Below are positions 28,256-37,492 of a stretch of DNA of 64,000 nt, in pieces. The position numbers were made by a program, and so were the translations under genes. Every line of letters begins with the position of its first letter. Position 1 is the first letter of the stretch. Where the stretch lies: contig NZ_JAGEMM010000001.1 in assembly GCF_017921815.1 (NCBI RefSeq), positions 1,364,001 to 1,428,000 on the forward strand, given 5' to 3'. The notes beneath the pieces were generated by a model. That model was not told the DNA's origin and made no database searches. It saw only the letters and a list, made by a program, of their open reading frames with translations. The DNA is from Microvirga antarctica (GTDB taxonomy: Bacteria > Pseudomonadota > Alphaproteobacteria > Rhizobiales > Beijerinckiaceae).

Positions 28256-28269
28256 TTGATTACGATCAA
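28256..28269. promoter_or_regulatory. Perfect FNR/FixK box between cydA and cydD
   Basis: TTGATTACGATCAA matches TTGAT-N4-ATCAA exactly. It is about 81 bases from the cydA start and 98 bases from the cydD start in the 179-base divergent intergenic region, so a single site could control both oxidase and assembly genes under low oxygen. Confidence 0.85.
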
Positions 28270-28360
28270 TGCCCGTCAGGACAGGTGGGATAGGGATGTG
28301 GGACAAGGCTGATATGAGATCGACGGCGCGCTTCGGCGACGCCGTGCAACCAGGACGGAC

Positions 28361-30145
28361 ATGCTGATCCAGCGGACGGAGCCGGCGGAGGGCGAGACTC
28401 CCCCTAACGAGGGACGCTGGCTGATGGCGCAGCGGCGGCGTGGCGGCAGCGCCCTCATGGTCGCAATCGCCCTGCCCCTCCTCTCCGGCGTGCTGCTGGT
28501 CGGCCAGGCTTTCTGCCTCGCGTCGCTTCTCCACAGGGTCGTCGTCGAAGGGGCCGATCTTCCCGCGGTCACCACCATGCTGCTGACGATTGCGGTTCTC
28601 ATGATCACGCGGATCGGGCTGGGGATCGCTGCCGAGCGTGCCGGCATCGGAGCTGCGGAACGAATCAAGCGCAGCTTGCGCGGGATGCTCTATGGCGCCC
28701 TGCTGGATCATCGACCGGATTGGACTTCTGCGCGATCGTCCGGCGCGCTGTCCGCCGTGATCGTCGATCAGACCGAGGCGCTCGACGGTTTCTTCGCGCG
28801 CTACCTGCCCGCGATGGTGCAGGCCACCATTCTGCCGCTCGCCTTTGCGGCAGCCATCCTGCCGGTCGATGTGGTGGTGGGCCTTCTATTCCTCGTCACA
28901 GCGCCGCTCATCCCGCTTTTCATGGCGCTTGTCGGCTGGGGGGCGGAGGCTGCGACACGGGCGCAGGCGGACGCGTTCACGCGATTGTCGGGGCTCTTCG
29001 CCGACCGTCTGCGCGGGATTGTCACGCTCAAACTGTTCGACCGTGCCGACAGCGAAACCCAGACCGTGGTGCTGGCCAGCGAGTCCTTGCGCAAGCGCAC
29101 CCTGGGCGTGCTGAAGATCGCGTTCCTGTCCTCGGCGGTCCTCGAATTCTTCGCGGCGCTGGGCGTGGCGGGCGTGGCGCTCTATGTCGGCCTGACCTAT
29201 CTCGGCTTCGTGGATCTGCGCGGCTCTCCCCTCACGCTGCAGGCGGGGCTGTTCTGCCTGCTCATGGCTCCGGAGGTCTATCAACCGCTCCGTCAGCTCG
29301 CAGCCCATTATCATGACCGCGCCGCAGCGAAGGCTGCTGTTGCGGAGATGGCGCAGCAATTTGGCGCGTTGCCGGATCTCGCCGAGAGCACAATCGAGGG
29401 GGCACTGCCCGAGCCTGCCCCAGCCTCATCCGCGCTTGCAGTCAGTGTCGCCCTTGAAGGGCTTACGGTGTACACGCCGGACCGAAAGCACCTCGTCCTG
29501 GACGACGTCACTCTGGCGATCCAGCCGGGCACGCATATCGCGCTTCTCGGACAGAGCGGCATTGGAAAGTCGACTCTGCTTGAGGCGATGGCGCGGTTGC
29601 GGGCGTTCGATGGAAAGATCCTGATCGGCGGGGAATTGCTCGAGGATCTGGCGGAGGCGGACCTGCGGTCCCGCGTCGCCTTTCTTGGCCAGCGCCCGCG
29701 CCTGTTCCACGGCACCATCGCTGACAATATCCGGCTCGGGCGGTCAGGGGCGAGCGATCCGGATATCCGCATCGCCGCCGAGCGCGCCACCGTGATGGAA
29801 TTTGCCTGTACCCTGCCGGAAGGGCTCGATACGCCCATCGGCGAAGGCGGGGTCGGCCTCTCGGGCGGAGAAGCGCATCGCGTTGCGCTCGCGCGGATCT
29901 TTCTGCGGGACCCGGGGCTGATTCTGCTCGACGAACCCACCGCCCATCTGGATACCGCAACGGAAGAGCGGGTGATCGACGCGCTGCTGGCCTTCGCGGT
30001 CGGCCGGACGCTGGTGGTGGCCACGCATTCTGCTGCCATCGCCGCACGGCTCGACCGGACCTACCGGATCGCCGGCGGCCGCGTCCTGCCGGCCGCGCAT
30101 CCACGATGGGCCGGCCCGCAACGGAACCGGGAGGGCGTGGCATGA
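28361..30145 (+). CDS. cydD: Cysteine/glutathione ABC exporter subunit CydD
   Basis: A 594-residue half-transporter: an N-terminal membrane domain of six helices (about 40-320) and a C-terminal ATPase with Walker A (GQSGIGKST), signature (LSGGEAHRVALARIF) and Walker B (LILLDEPTAHLD). CydDC exports cysteine and glutathione to the periplasm and is needed for assembly of cytochrome bd. It overlaps cydC by ATGA (30142-30145) and shares an FNR box with cydA. The start at 28361 (MLIQRTEPAEGE) is the first good ATG; one at 28424 is possible. Confidence 0.92.
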   Translation: MLIQRTEPAEGETPPNEGRWLMAQRRRGGSALMVAIALPLLSGVLLVGQAFCLASLLHRVVVEGADLPAVTTMLLTIAVLMITRIGLGIAAERAGIGAAERIKRSLRGMLYGALLDHRPDWTSARSSGALSAVIVDQTEALDGFFARYLPAMVQATILPLAFAAAILPVDVVVGLLFLVTAPLIPLFMALVGWGAEAATRAQADAFTRLSGLFADRLRGIVTLKLFDRADSETQTVVLASESLRKRTLGVLKIAFLSSAVLEFFAALGVAGVALYVGLTYLGFVDLRGSPLTLQAGLFCLLMAPEVYQPLRQLAAHYHDRAAAKAAVAEMAQQFGALPDLAESTIEGALPEPAPASSALAVSVALEGLTVYTPDRKHLVLDDVTLAIQPGTHIALLGQSGIGKSTLLEAMARLRAFDGKILIGGELLEDLAEADLRSRVAFLGQRPRLFHGTIADNIRLGRSGASDPDIRIAAERATVMEFACTLPEGLDTPIGEGGVGLSGGEAHRVALARIFLRDPGLILLDEPTAHLDTATEERVIDALLAFAVGRTLVVATHSAAIAARLDRTYRIAGGRVLPAAHPRWAGPQRNREGVA

Positions 30146-31866
30146 CGGCCCTCTGGTATTTCCGCCCGCTGTTTCGCCGGCATGCGGGCCGCATGGCCTG
30201 GACGCTGCTGCTGACGATGCTGACGCTCGCTGCCGGCATCGCCCTCCTCGGCGTCTCCGGCTGGTTCCTCACCGCTGCCGCGCTCAGCACGGCGGCGGTG
30301 AGCTTCAACCTGTTCGGACCCTCCTCGCTCATCCGCGGTCTGTCGTTGGTCCGGATCCTGTCCCGCTACGGCGAAAAGCTCGTCGGCCACGACACCACAT
30401 TGCGGCTTCTCGCCGATCTCCGGGGGTGGCTCTTCGCATCCCTGTTCCCCCGCGTGCCCTACGCTGCACGGGACTTGCGCCACGGGGATCTGGTCAGCCG
30501 CCTGACGGCCGACGTCGACAGTCTCGACACTGTTTTCCTGGTGGCCATCGGTCCTGTCGTCACCGCCCTGGCCCTCGGATCCGCCATGGCGGTCCTCCTG
30601 TTCAGCCTGATCCCCGGCGCGGGCCTGATTTACGGGCTGGCCCTGCTGGCCGCGATCCTGATTGTCCCGACTGTGCTCGTGGGCGTCACCCGGCAACGGG
30701 GCCGCGAGGCGGTGTCCGCCTCAGCCGAGACGCGGATGGCTGTGATCGACGGCATCGACGGCCACAGCGATCTCATCGCCTTCGGGCAAACAGCAGCCGC
30801 CAGGGCGGCCTTCGCATCGGCGACCGACCGACTGGCGCTGGCCCGGCGCCAGGTGGGTTCGGCCGGCGCATGGGCCGCGGGTGCGGTCCAGGGGCTTGCC
30901 GGGGTTTCCCTGCTGGGCGTGACCGCGTTCGGCATCGGCGCGCTGCGCGATGGAGTCCTCAGCGGCCCGGTTCTCGTGGGCCTGCTCCTCGGCGTCATCG
31001 CGAGCTTCGAGGCGACGGCGGCCATCGTCCGCAGCATCGCCAAACTTGGAGCGTCCATGGCGGCAGCCGAGCGCCTCAAGGCCATTGCCATCGGCCGCCC
31101 GCCTATCGCTGATCCGGTCCGGCCTGTCCCGTTGCCGGACGGCAGCACCGTGACGTTTTCGAACGTCACCTTCGGACACGACTCAGCCCGGCCCGTCCTG
31201 CGGGGTCTCGATCTCACGGTGCCGGCGGGCGGACGCGTCGCGATCCTGGGTCCGAGCGGCAGCGGCAAATCAACCCTGCTGGCGCTGCTGCTGCGGCTTC
31301 AGGATCCCCAAGGCGGCAGTGTTTCGGTGGCGCACACGGATATTCGCGCCGTCGCGCAGCGCGATCTCCACCGGCGCGTGGCGCTTCTCAGTCAGGACAC
31401 GCCTGTCTTTTTGGGCACCATCCGCGAAAACCTCCTGATCGGTCGCGCCGAGGCGACAGACGCCGACCTCTGGCATGCCCTCGATGCCGCCAGGCTCGCG
31501 GATTTCGTTCGCGGCACTGCAGAAGGCCTCGATGCGTTGGTGGGTGAAACCGGCCGGACGTTGTCAGCTGGCCAGGCCCGCAGGCTCTGCCTCGCCCGTA
31601 CCCTCCTGTCGGAAGCCCCGGTTCTCGCGTTTGACGAACCGACGGCCGGCCTCGACCGGGAGACCGAAGCTGAATTCCTCAGCGACCTTGCAAGGGCGAC
31701 ACGCGGCAGGACGATTCTTCTCTCCACCCATGCGGGCCTTCCGGAAGGGGCCGTGGATCGTGCCTATCGCCTGCGTGACGGGAAACTGGAGCCGGCCGAC
31801 GGTTTCGGCCCTCTGCTCAGGCCGGAAGATCGAGCCCCGCAACAGCGATCAGCGCCCGCCGATTGA
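30142..31866 (+). CDS. cydC: Cysteine/glutathione ABC exporter subunit CydC
   Basis: A 574-residue half-transporter that heterodimerises with CydD. It starts MTALWYFRPLFRRHAGRM, has six membrane helices including GVSGWFLTAAAL, and an ATPase with Walker A (GPSGSGKST) and Walker B (VLAFDEPTAGLD). Its signature motif is degenerate (LSAGQARRLCLART, with A for the first G), so the paired ATP site may be weaker. The 3' end overlaps the convergent fnr gene by 50 bases. Confidence 0.92.
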   Translation: MTALWYFRPLFRRHAGRMAWTLLLTMLTLAAGIALLGVSGWFLTAAALSTAAVSFNLFGPSSLIRGLSLVRILSRYGEKLVGHDTTLRLLADLRGWLFASLFPRVPYAARDLRHGDLVSRLTADVDSLDTVFLVAIGPVVTALALGSAMAVLLFSLIPGAGLIYGLALLAAILIVPTVLVGVTRQRGREAVSASAETRMAVIDGIDGHSDLIAFGQTAAARAAFASATDRLALARRQVGSAGAWAAGAVQGLAGVSLLGVTAFGIGALRDGVLSGPVLVGLLLGVIASFEATAAIVRSIAKLGASMAAAERLKAIAIGRPPIADPVRPVPLPDGSTVTFSNVTFGHDSARPVLRGLDLTVPAGGRVAILGPSGSGKSTLLALLLRLQDPQGGSVSVAHTDIRAVAQRDLHRRVALLSQDTPVFLGTIRENLLIGRAEATDADLWHALDAARLADFVRGTAEGLDALVGETGRTLSAGQARRLCLARTLLSEAPVLAFDEPTAGLDRETEAEFLSDLARATRGRTILLSTHAGLPEGAVDRAYRLRDGKLEPADGFGPLLRPEDRAPQQRSAPAD

Positions 31867-32566
31867 CGATTTCCACCAGATGGGAATCGGGAAGCCGGAT
31901 CAGGCCCTGCATCCTCAGCTTCGTGAACGACCGGCTCACCGTCTCGATGGTCAGGCCGAGATAGTCGGCGATGTCCGTGCGGGTCATGACCAGCGGGAGG
32001 GGATCGGTTGACTGGCCATGTTCTTCAAGGCGCGCCGACAGCATGAGAAGAAAGCTCGCCACCTTCTCGACAGGAGCCAATCGGCCCAGAACCATCTGGC
32101 TGTTGCGGGCCTGTTTCAGGGCGGTGCGGGTCATGACGTGAAGGCGATCCTTCAGCCGCGGAAACTCTTCCATCAGAGCGTCCATGTCGCGGATGGGGAA
32201 CGCACAGAGGGTCGAGGGGATGACCGCCTCGGCCGTCTGGGAATAGGTGTCGTCATCGGCAAGTCCCAGATAGTCGCCGGGGAGCAGAAAGCCCGCGATC
32301 TGGCGTCTTCCGTCCGGGAGGTCGCTGTAGAGCCGCAGCATGCCGGAGGCCAGACTGAACACCTTCTGGCGCGGATCGCCCTCCTCCACCAGGATCTCGT
32401 TGGCCTGCAGGCTGCGGGCGGTCATGATTCGCTCGAGGCGGTCAACATTCTGGTCTTCGAGCGCATCGCAGATCGCCATGTGACGGACATTGCAATCGGC
32501 ACAGATCCCGCAGGATTTTCGGTAGGTCGCCCTGTGATCGCGTGGGAGGGGGAGCGGAGCGCTCAT
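31817..32566 (-). CDS. fnrL: FNR-type oxygen-sensing regulator (FnrN/FnrL)
   Basis: A 249-residue CRP/FNR regulator that carries iron-sulfur cysteines: Cys22, Cys25 and Cys33 in the C-x2-C-x7-C spacing of FnrN/FnrL, and a central Cys121 (STLCAFP). This set should bind an O2-labile 4Fe-4S cluster. The helix-turn-helix is TRTDIADYLGLTIETVSRSF, with the E-x-x-S-R contacts for TTGAT half-sites. It probably activates cydAB/X, cydDC, the cytochrome pair and hemN in low oxygen. It converges on cydC with a 50-base overlap. Confidence 0.93.
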   Translation of the reverse strand: MSAPLPLPRDHRATYRKSCGICADCNVRHMAICDALEDQNVDRLERIMTARSLQANEILVEEGDPRQKVFSLASGMLRLYSDLPDGRRQIAGFLLPGDYLGLADDDTYSQTAEAVIPSTLCAFPIRDMDALMEEFPRLKDRLHVMTRTALKQARNSQMVLGRLAPVEKVASFLLMLSARLEEHGQSTDPLPLVMTRTDIADYLGLTIETVSRSFTKLRMQGLIRLPDSHLVEIVNRRALIAVAGLDLPA

Positions 32567-32850
32567 CGTGTTCAGTCACTCGCCTCGGCCGGGATCGGCC
32601 ATGCTTGCCGGGTCGGGGAGCCCGTCGCCCGACCGCCTGCCCGAGACAAGGATTCCTGTCTCGTGCGACGACCTTAGCCCTTGGCGTTGAGCAAAGCAAA
32701 ACAGCCGCCTGTTTGCCGGAAGGACAGGCTATTCCTCGTGGGCTCACTAGCGATCATGTGACAGGACCTAGGCCTGTCCGGGGCTATGATGGGCCCGATC
32801 TTGATGTGTGCGACCTGACAGGTCGCCAATGCAGGGCAAAGGGCAAGTCC

Positions 32851-33594
32851 ATGTTTCGCACCCACCACATTCTCAAACTCGTTGGCATCCTGCGGGCCGC
32901 CGCACCCGGGTTACTGGCCGTCACGGTCCTGGCTCCGGCTCTTGTCAGCGCCCCGTCGTCGCCCGCTTTCGCCGTCGAGAGCGCATTCGTCATCCCGGCA
33001 CCCGCCATCGACCAGCCGCCGCAGGGCAAGACCGAGACGGCCATTCTCGCCGGTGGGTGCTTCTGGGGGGTGCAGGGCGTGTTCCAGCACGTCAAAGGGG
33101 TTACCAGTGCCGTCTCGGGTTATTCGGGCGGTTCGGCGGAGACGGCCAAGTACGAAACCATTGGATCGGGGCGCACCGGGCACGCGGAAGCGGTCAAGAT
33201 CACCTTCGATCCGCAGCAGATCACCTATGGGCGGATCCTTCAGATCTATTTCTCGGTCGCGCACGATCCGACGGAGCTCAATCGGCAAGGCCCAGACACC
33301 GGCACGCAGTACCGGTCGGCGGTCTTCCCGACCGACGCTGACCAGGCCCGGGTGGCAGGCGCCTATATCGACCAGCTCAACAAGGCCAAGGTCTACCCCA
33401 AGACCATCGCCACCAAGATCGAACCCCTGAAGGCGTTCTACCCCGCCGAGGATTACCACCAGGACTTTCTGACCCGGAATCCCAGCTACCCCTACATCGT
33501 GATCAACGACCTGCCGAAGATCGACAATCTCAAAATGATGTTCAAGGACGCCTATCGTCAGGCGCCGGTTCTGGTGGCTGGCTCGAAGAGCTGA
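32851..33594 (+). CDS. msrA: Exported peptide-methionine (S)-S-oxide reductase
   Basis: A 247-residue MsrA with the active-site motif GGCFWGVQGVF and the downstream FDPQQITYGRIL, HDPTELNRQGPDTGTQYRS and EDYHQDF. These enzymes repair methionine S-sulfoxide in proteins. Unlike the cytoplasmic form, it has an N-terminal extension with a hydrophobic segment (PGLLAVTVLAPALVSA) ending in AFA, so it is probably periplasmic. The frame is open upstream to 32542, but that part overlaps the fnr promoter region and lacks family features. No msrB is adjacent. Confidence 0.92.
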   Translation: MFRTHHILKLVGILRAAAPGLLAVTVLAPALVSAPSSPAFAVESAFVIPAPAIDQPPQGKTETAILAGGCFWGVQGVFQHVKGVTSAVSGYSGGSAETAKYETIGSGRTGHAEAVKITFDPQQITYGRILQIYFSVAHDPTELNRQGPDTGTQYRSAVFPTDADQARVAGAYIDQLNKAKVYPKTIATKIEPLKAFYPAEDYHQDFLTRNPSYPYIVINDLPKIDNLKMMFKDAYRQAPVLVAGSKS

Positions 33595-33609
33595 CCCGCA
33601 ACCGGGCGG

Positions 33610-34485
33610 TCACGCAAAGCCGAGGCGCCGCCGAATGTCAGCGGCCGTCACGCCTTGCTGCCGCAGGGCCATCAGGGTCTCCGACATCCGGCTCTTGGCG
33701 AGTTTCTCGCCGCCGCCGTCACGGATGAGTGCGTGGTGGTGATAACATGGCGTGGGCAGGCCAAGGACCGTCTGCAGCACCACGTGAAGATCGGTCGCGG
33801 CCTCCAGATCCTGTCCCCGGACCACATGGGTGATGCCCTGGAGGGCGTCATCGACCACGACGGACAGATGGTAGCTCGTCGGAATATCGCGACGCACCAC
33901 GATCGCATCGCCCCACGCCTGCGGGTCGACGCCATGCGCGGTTGTTGCCCCGTCGCAATCGAACGCATGGAATTCCAGGCCAATCGGCACCCGTGCCAAG
34001 GCGGCCTTCATGCGGAGCCTCCAGGCATGGGGTTCTCCGCTTGCCAATCGCGCTGACACCTCGGTGGCCGAAAGGCGGCTGCAGGTGCCTGGATAGCGCG
34101 CAGCCCCGTCAGGATCCCGTGGCGGCCGGCAGCCGGTCGCCGCCGCCCCCCGCGCGACGTCTGCGGCCAAGGCCTTCCGGGAGCAAAAGCACGGATAAAG
34201 CAGGTCTTGCGACCGCAGCACCGAGAACGCGGCCTGATAGTCGTCTCCATGGTGCGATTGGCGTCTGACAGGCTGCTCCCATCGCAGCCCGAGCCAGGAC
34301 AGATCGTCCGTGATCGCAGCGACAAATTCCGGCCGGCACCGGGCAAGATCGATATCCTCGATCCGCAACAGCAGCCGCCCATCCCATCGCATGGCGAAGT
34401 CGGCGTTGAGGAGCGCCGAATAGGCATGCCCAACGTGGAGGCGCCCGTTCGGGCTGGGAGCAAAACGGAAGACGGGGATCGTCAC
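33610..34485 (-). CDS. gluQ: Glutamyl-Q tRNA(Asp) synthetase
   Basis: A 291-residue truncated glutamyl-tRNA synthetase paralogue without the anticodon-binding domain. It attaches glutamate to queuosine in tRNA-Asp. Motifs: the HIGH-type site in FAPSPNGRLHVGHAYSAL, the RIEDID segment, the Cys pair of a zinc knuckle (CFCSRK), and the KMSK-type loop (KLAKSRMS). It ends 15 bases from the msrA stop, convergent. Confidence 0.92.
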   Translation of the reverse strand: MTIPVFRFAPSPNGRLHVGHAYSALLNADFAMRWDGRLLLRIEDIDLARCRPEFVAAITDDLSWLGLRWEQPVRRQSHHGDDYQAAFSVLRSQDLLYPCFCSRKALAADVARGAAATGCRPPRDPDGAARYPGTCSRLSATEVSARLASGEPHAWRLRMKAALARVPIGLEFHAFDCDGATTAHGVDPQAWGDAIVVRRDIPTSYHLSVVVDDALQGITHVVRGQDLEAATDLHVVLQTVLGLPTPCYHHHALIRDGGGEKLAKSRMSETLMALRQQGVTAADIRRRLGFA

Positions 34486-34629
34486 GGTGGCCTTGCGATG
34501 AGAGAAACGGAACGCACGCGACCGCCACCCTCGGTGAAACCGCGCCGCTTCTCAAGAGCTTGCCAGCGGACGACTTGACGCCCGGGTGCCCTTCGCGCGA
34601 GGTGGACGACAACCCTTCAGGATCGCACC

Positions 34630-35307
34630 ATGCCCCGCATTGACGGCCCTCGCCTCGCGCCGAAATCCGGCCGCACAAAACAATTGGTGGTGTTTCTCCA
34701 CGGTCTCGGCGCCGATGGCGACGACCTGATCGCGCTGGGGCAGGAATGGCGAGACTGGCTCCCCGATGCGGCTTTCGTCGCGCCCCATGCGCCAGACCCC
34801 TGCGAGGGGGCGCCGATGGGGCGGCAATGGTTTCCCCTGACGCTCCGCGATCCGGCGGAATTCTGGCGCGGGGTCACCTATGCGGCGCCGGCCCTCGATT
34901 CCTTCTTGGACGCCGAACTGCTGCGACACGGCCTCGATGCGAGCCATCTGGCGCTGGTGGGATTCAGCCAGGGCGCCATGATGGCGCTGCATGTGGGCCT
35001 GCGTCGCCGGTCTCAGGTGGCGGCGATCGTCGGATTTTCGGGATTGCTGGTGATGGAGCACGGCAAGGGCCCCGAAAGCCTGACCACCGGGACGGCTACA
35101 CGGCCGCCGATTTTTCTCACCCATGGCGACAGCGACGAAGTCTTGCCGGTCGAGATGTTCTTCTATTCCAAGGAGGCTCTGGCCTCCGCCGAGATCGCCT
35201 GCCAGTGGCATCTCTCGGCCGGAATGGGCCATGGGATCGACGGCGAGGCGCTGCGTCAGGCGGGCCTGTTCCTCACGCAGTCGTTCGGCTTGCCCTATCC
35301 GGCCTAG
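34630..35307 (+). CDS. Phospholipase/carboxylesterase family alpha/beta hydrolase
   Basis: A 225-residue cytoplasmic hydrolase with FLHGLGADGDDLI (oxyanion region), the nucleophile Ser in GFSQGAMMALH, the catalytic Asp in THGDSDEVLP and the His in GMGHGID. It belongs to the carboxylesterase/acyl-protein thioesterase-like family (esterase on short-chain esters). The stop shares the palindrome CTAG (35304-35307) with the convergent aldolase stop. Confidence 0.9.
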   Translation: MPRIDGPRLAPKSGRTKQLVVFLHGLGADGDDLIALGQEWRDWLPDAAFVAPHAPDPCEGAPMGRQWFPLTLRDPAEFWRGVTYAAPALDSFLDAELLRHGLDASHLALVGFSQGAMMALHVGLRRRSQVAAIVGFSGLLVMEHGKGPESLTTGTATRPPIFLTHGDSDEVLPVEMFFYSKEALASAEIACQWHLSAGMGHGIDGEALRQAGLFLTQSFGLPYPA

Positions 35308-36080
35308 ACGCGAGACCGCGCGCTCTGGAGGGCTGCCTGCGCGCCGGCTTTCAGCAGAATGGCGTCGCTGCCGACAGAAATCAGATGGAAGCCTCGCCCG
35401 TGGAGTTGCGCGGCGCGGGCGCCGGAGGCCGCAAAGATCCCCGCCACCTTCCCGGCGGCCTTGGCGCGCGCGGCGGCATGATCGAGGGCGCTTTCGACGG
35501 CGGCGCTCGTGGGGTCCATCGAAAGGCCGCCCGAGAGGCCGATCGACAGGTCTGTCGGTCCGATGAAGACCCCGTCGATCCCCGGCACCGCCAGAATGTC
35601 GTCAATGACCGCAAGCGCCTCGCGGGTCTCGATCATCGCGAGCGCGACCGTGATGTCATTTGCGCTGCGGAAGTAGGCGTCGGCTGCGAGTCCCATGGCG
35701 GCCAGAGCCCCATGCGGTCCCCAACTCCGCTCGCCGAGAGGCGGGTATTTGGTGAACTGCGCAAACGCGATAGCATCCGCAACGCTGTTTACCATCGGGG
35801 CGATGATGCCGCTGGCGCCCGCATCGAGAAGGCGGGAGGCGGTGGCGAAGTCCCCCACCGGGATCCGCACCATGGCAGGCTTGCCTGCGGCCGCGATCAG
35901 CGGGATCGCGCGCGCGGCAGCCGCGAAATCGACAGCGCTGTGCTGCATGTCGAGGACGACGGCGTCGAAATCCTCGCGGGCGAGCAGCGCCGAGACGCTC
36001 GGATCGGGCAGTCCGCACCAAGCCGCCAAAGCAGGCTGGCCGGCATTGCGGGAAATTACCATCGGCAGGGACGTGGCCAT
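35304..36080 (-). CDS. HpcH/HpaI-family aldolase
   Basis: A 258-residue class II pyruvate aldolase with FDAVVLDMQHSAVDF, VRIPVGDFATASRLLDAGASGIIAPMV and FIGPTDLSIGLSG. The family cleaves 4-hydroxy-2-oxo acids (for example 2,4-dihydroxyhept-2-ene-1,7-dioate) to pyruvate or related products and an aldehyde. Nothing nearby defines an aromatic-degradation pathway, so the natural substrate is open. It shares its stop palindrome with the esterase gene. Confidence 0.9.
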   Translation of the reverse strand: MATSLPMVISRNAGQPALAAWCGLPDPSVSALLAREDFDAVVLDMQHSAVDFAAAARAIPLIAAAGKPAMVRIPVGDFATASRLLDAGASGIIAPMVNSVADAIAFAQFTKYPPLGERSWGPHGALAAMGLAADAYFRSANDITVALAMIETREALAVIDDILAVPGIDGVFIGPTDLSIGLSGGLSMDPTSAAVESALDHAAARAKAAGKVAGIFAASGARAAQLHGRGFHLISVGSDAILLKAGAQAALQSARSRV

Positions 36081-36139
36081 CGGGAGCTTTCTGATGAAGG
36101 CGAGGGGCCCGGCCGATCACAGACGGCCGGGCGGAAGGC

Positions 36140-36463
36140 TCAGCGACCGGCCTGGATCTCGTCGACCGCCTGCTGCAGGCGCGCATTGAGAGCTGCCGCC
36201 AGTTCAGTGGGATCGACCGGCTTGCCGGCCGCTGTCAGGTCGGCCTGGACCTTGCGCAGGACATCGGCGTCGCCGGCTTCCTCGAAATCGGCCAGCACGA
36301 CGCTCTTGGCGTAGGCATCAGCCTCGGCGCCGGTCTTGCCCAGTTGCTCCGCGACCCACAGGCCGAACAGCTTGTTCCGGCGAGCCGTGGCCTTGAACCG
36401 AAGTTCCTCATCGTGGGCGAACTTGTTCTCGAAGGCATTCTTCCGCTCGTCGAAACCGGCCAT
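36140..36463 (-). CDS. F1Fo-ATPase inhibitor zeta subunit (DUF1476)
   Basis: A 107-residue alpha-helical protein starting MAGFDERKNAFENKFAHDEEL and containing RRNKLFGLWVAEQLG, features of DUF1476. In Paracoccus denitrificans this family is the zeta subunit that blocks ATP hydrolysis by F1. I chose the ATG at 36463 because GGA lies seven bases upstream; the ATG at 36469 is too close to that site. It is monocistronic and far from any atp genes here. Confidence 0.88.
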   Translation of the reverse strand: MAGFDERKNAFENKFAHDEELRFKATARRNKLFGLWVAEQLGKTGAEADAYAKSVVLADFEEAGDADVLRKVQADLTAAGKPVDPTELAAALNARLQQAVDEIQAGR

Positions 36464-36697
36464 CAGCATTTCCTTTCAGAGTTTCAATACCGCGATATAA
36501 AGGCGCAACCGGGCAACCACCAGAGGCAGAGGCGCCGGAAAATGGCCCTCTGCGGCCGGATCGGGCCGATCCGAGGGGCGTATCGGCGTTGCCGCGTTGT
36601 GCTCGAGGGTGGGATCGGATAGGTTGCGCGCGAGCCGGGGCGATCCTCATCGACCCCGCGCCAGCTGCGGATCCCCTTACCTCCAGGAGCCACGGCA

Positions 36698-37492
36698 ATG
36701 GATTTCCTCAAACCACGGTATACGCCTATGAATCGTCGCCGCCGCATTTATGAGGGCAAGGCGAAGGTCCTCTATGAAGGTCCCGAGCCCGGAACGCTCA
36801 TCCAGCATTTCAAGGATGACGCGACCGCCTTCAATGCCAAGAAGCATGAGATCATCGACGGCAAGGGCGTGCTCAACAATCGGATTTCTGAGTATATTTT
36901 CCAGAATCTGAACGATATCGGCGTCCCGACCCACTTCATCCGCCGCCTCAACATGCGCGAGCAGTTGATTCGCGAAGTCGAGATCATTCCGCTCGAAGTG
37001 GTGGTGCGCAACGTGGCGGCCGGCTCCCTTTCGACCCGTCTCGGGATCGACGAAGGCACGCAGCTTCCCCGCTCGATCATCGAATTCTATTACAAGAACG
37101 ACGCGCTCAACGACCCCATGGTGTCGGAAGAGCACATCACCGCCTTCGGCTGGGCAACGCCGCAGGAGATCGACGACATCATGGCGCTGGCGATCCGCGT
37201 CAACGACTTCCTGTCGGGCATCTTCCTCGGCGTCGGCATCCGTCTCGTCGACTTCAAGATGGAGACCGGCCGTCTCTATGAGGGCGACATGATGCGCATC
37301 GTCGTGGCCGACGAAATCTCTCCGGATTCGTGCCGTCTGTGGGACATCAAGTCCAAGGACAAGCTCGACAAGGACCGGTTCCGCCGCGACATGGGTGGCC
37401 TCGTCGAGGCCTATACCGAAGTGGCTCGCCGCCTCGGGATCATGTCCGAAAACGAGAAGCCCGCGATGGGCGGCCCACGCCTCGTGCAGTGA
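36698..37492 (+). CDS. purC: Phosphoribosylaminoimidazole-succinocarboxamide synthase
   Basis: A 264-residue SAICAR synthetase, the step in purine synthesis that couples aspartate to CAIR. It shows [41 protein letters not shown] and [12 protein letters not shown]. Of two possible starts, ATG 36698 has a good AGGAG site eight bases upstream, whereas ATG 36728 has none, although the shorter form matches some relatives. It heads the purC-lipoprotein-purS-purQ-purL run. Confidence 0.96.
   Translation: MDFLKPRYTPMNRRRRIYEGKAKVLYEGPEPGTLIQHFKDDATAFNAKKHEIIDGKGVLNNRISEYIFQNLNDIGVPTHFIRRLNMREQLIREVEIIPLEVVVRNVAAGSLSTRLGIDEGTQLPRSIIEFYYKNDALNDPMVSEEHITAFGWATPQEIDDIMALAIRVNDFLSGIFLGVGIRLVDFKMETGRLYEGDMMRIVVADEISPDSCRLWDIKSKDKLDKDRFRRDMGGLVEAYTEVARRLGIMSENEKPAMGGPRLVQ

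Noticed and set aside
25566..28259. 897-codon open frame on the plus strand
   Set aside because: It is antisense to cydB and cydA, both certain; the predicted protein is a low-complexity run of charged residues.
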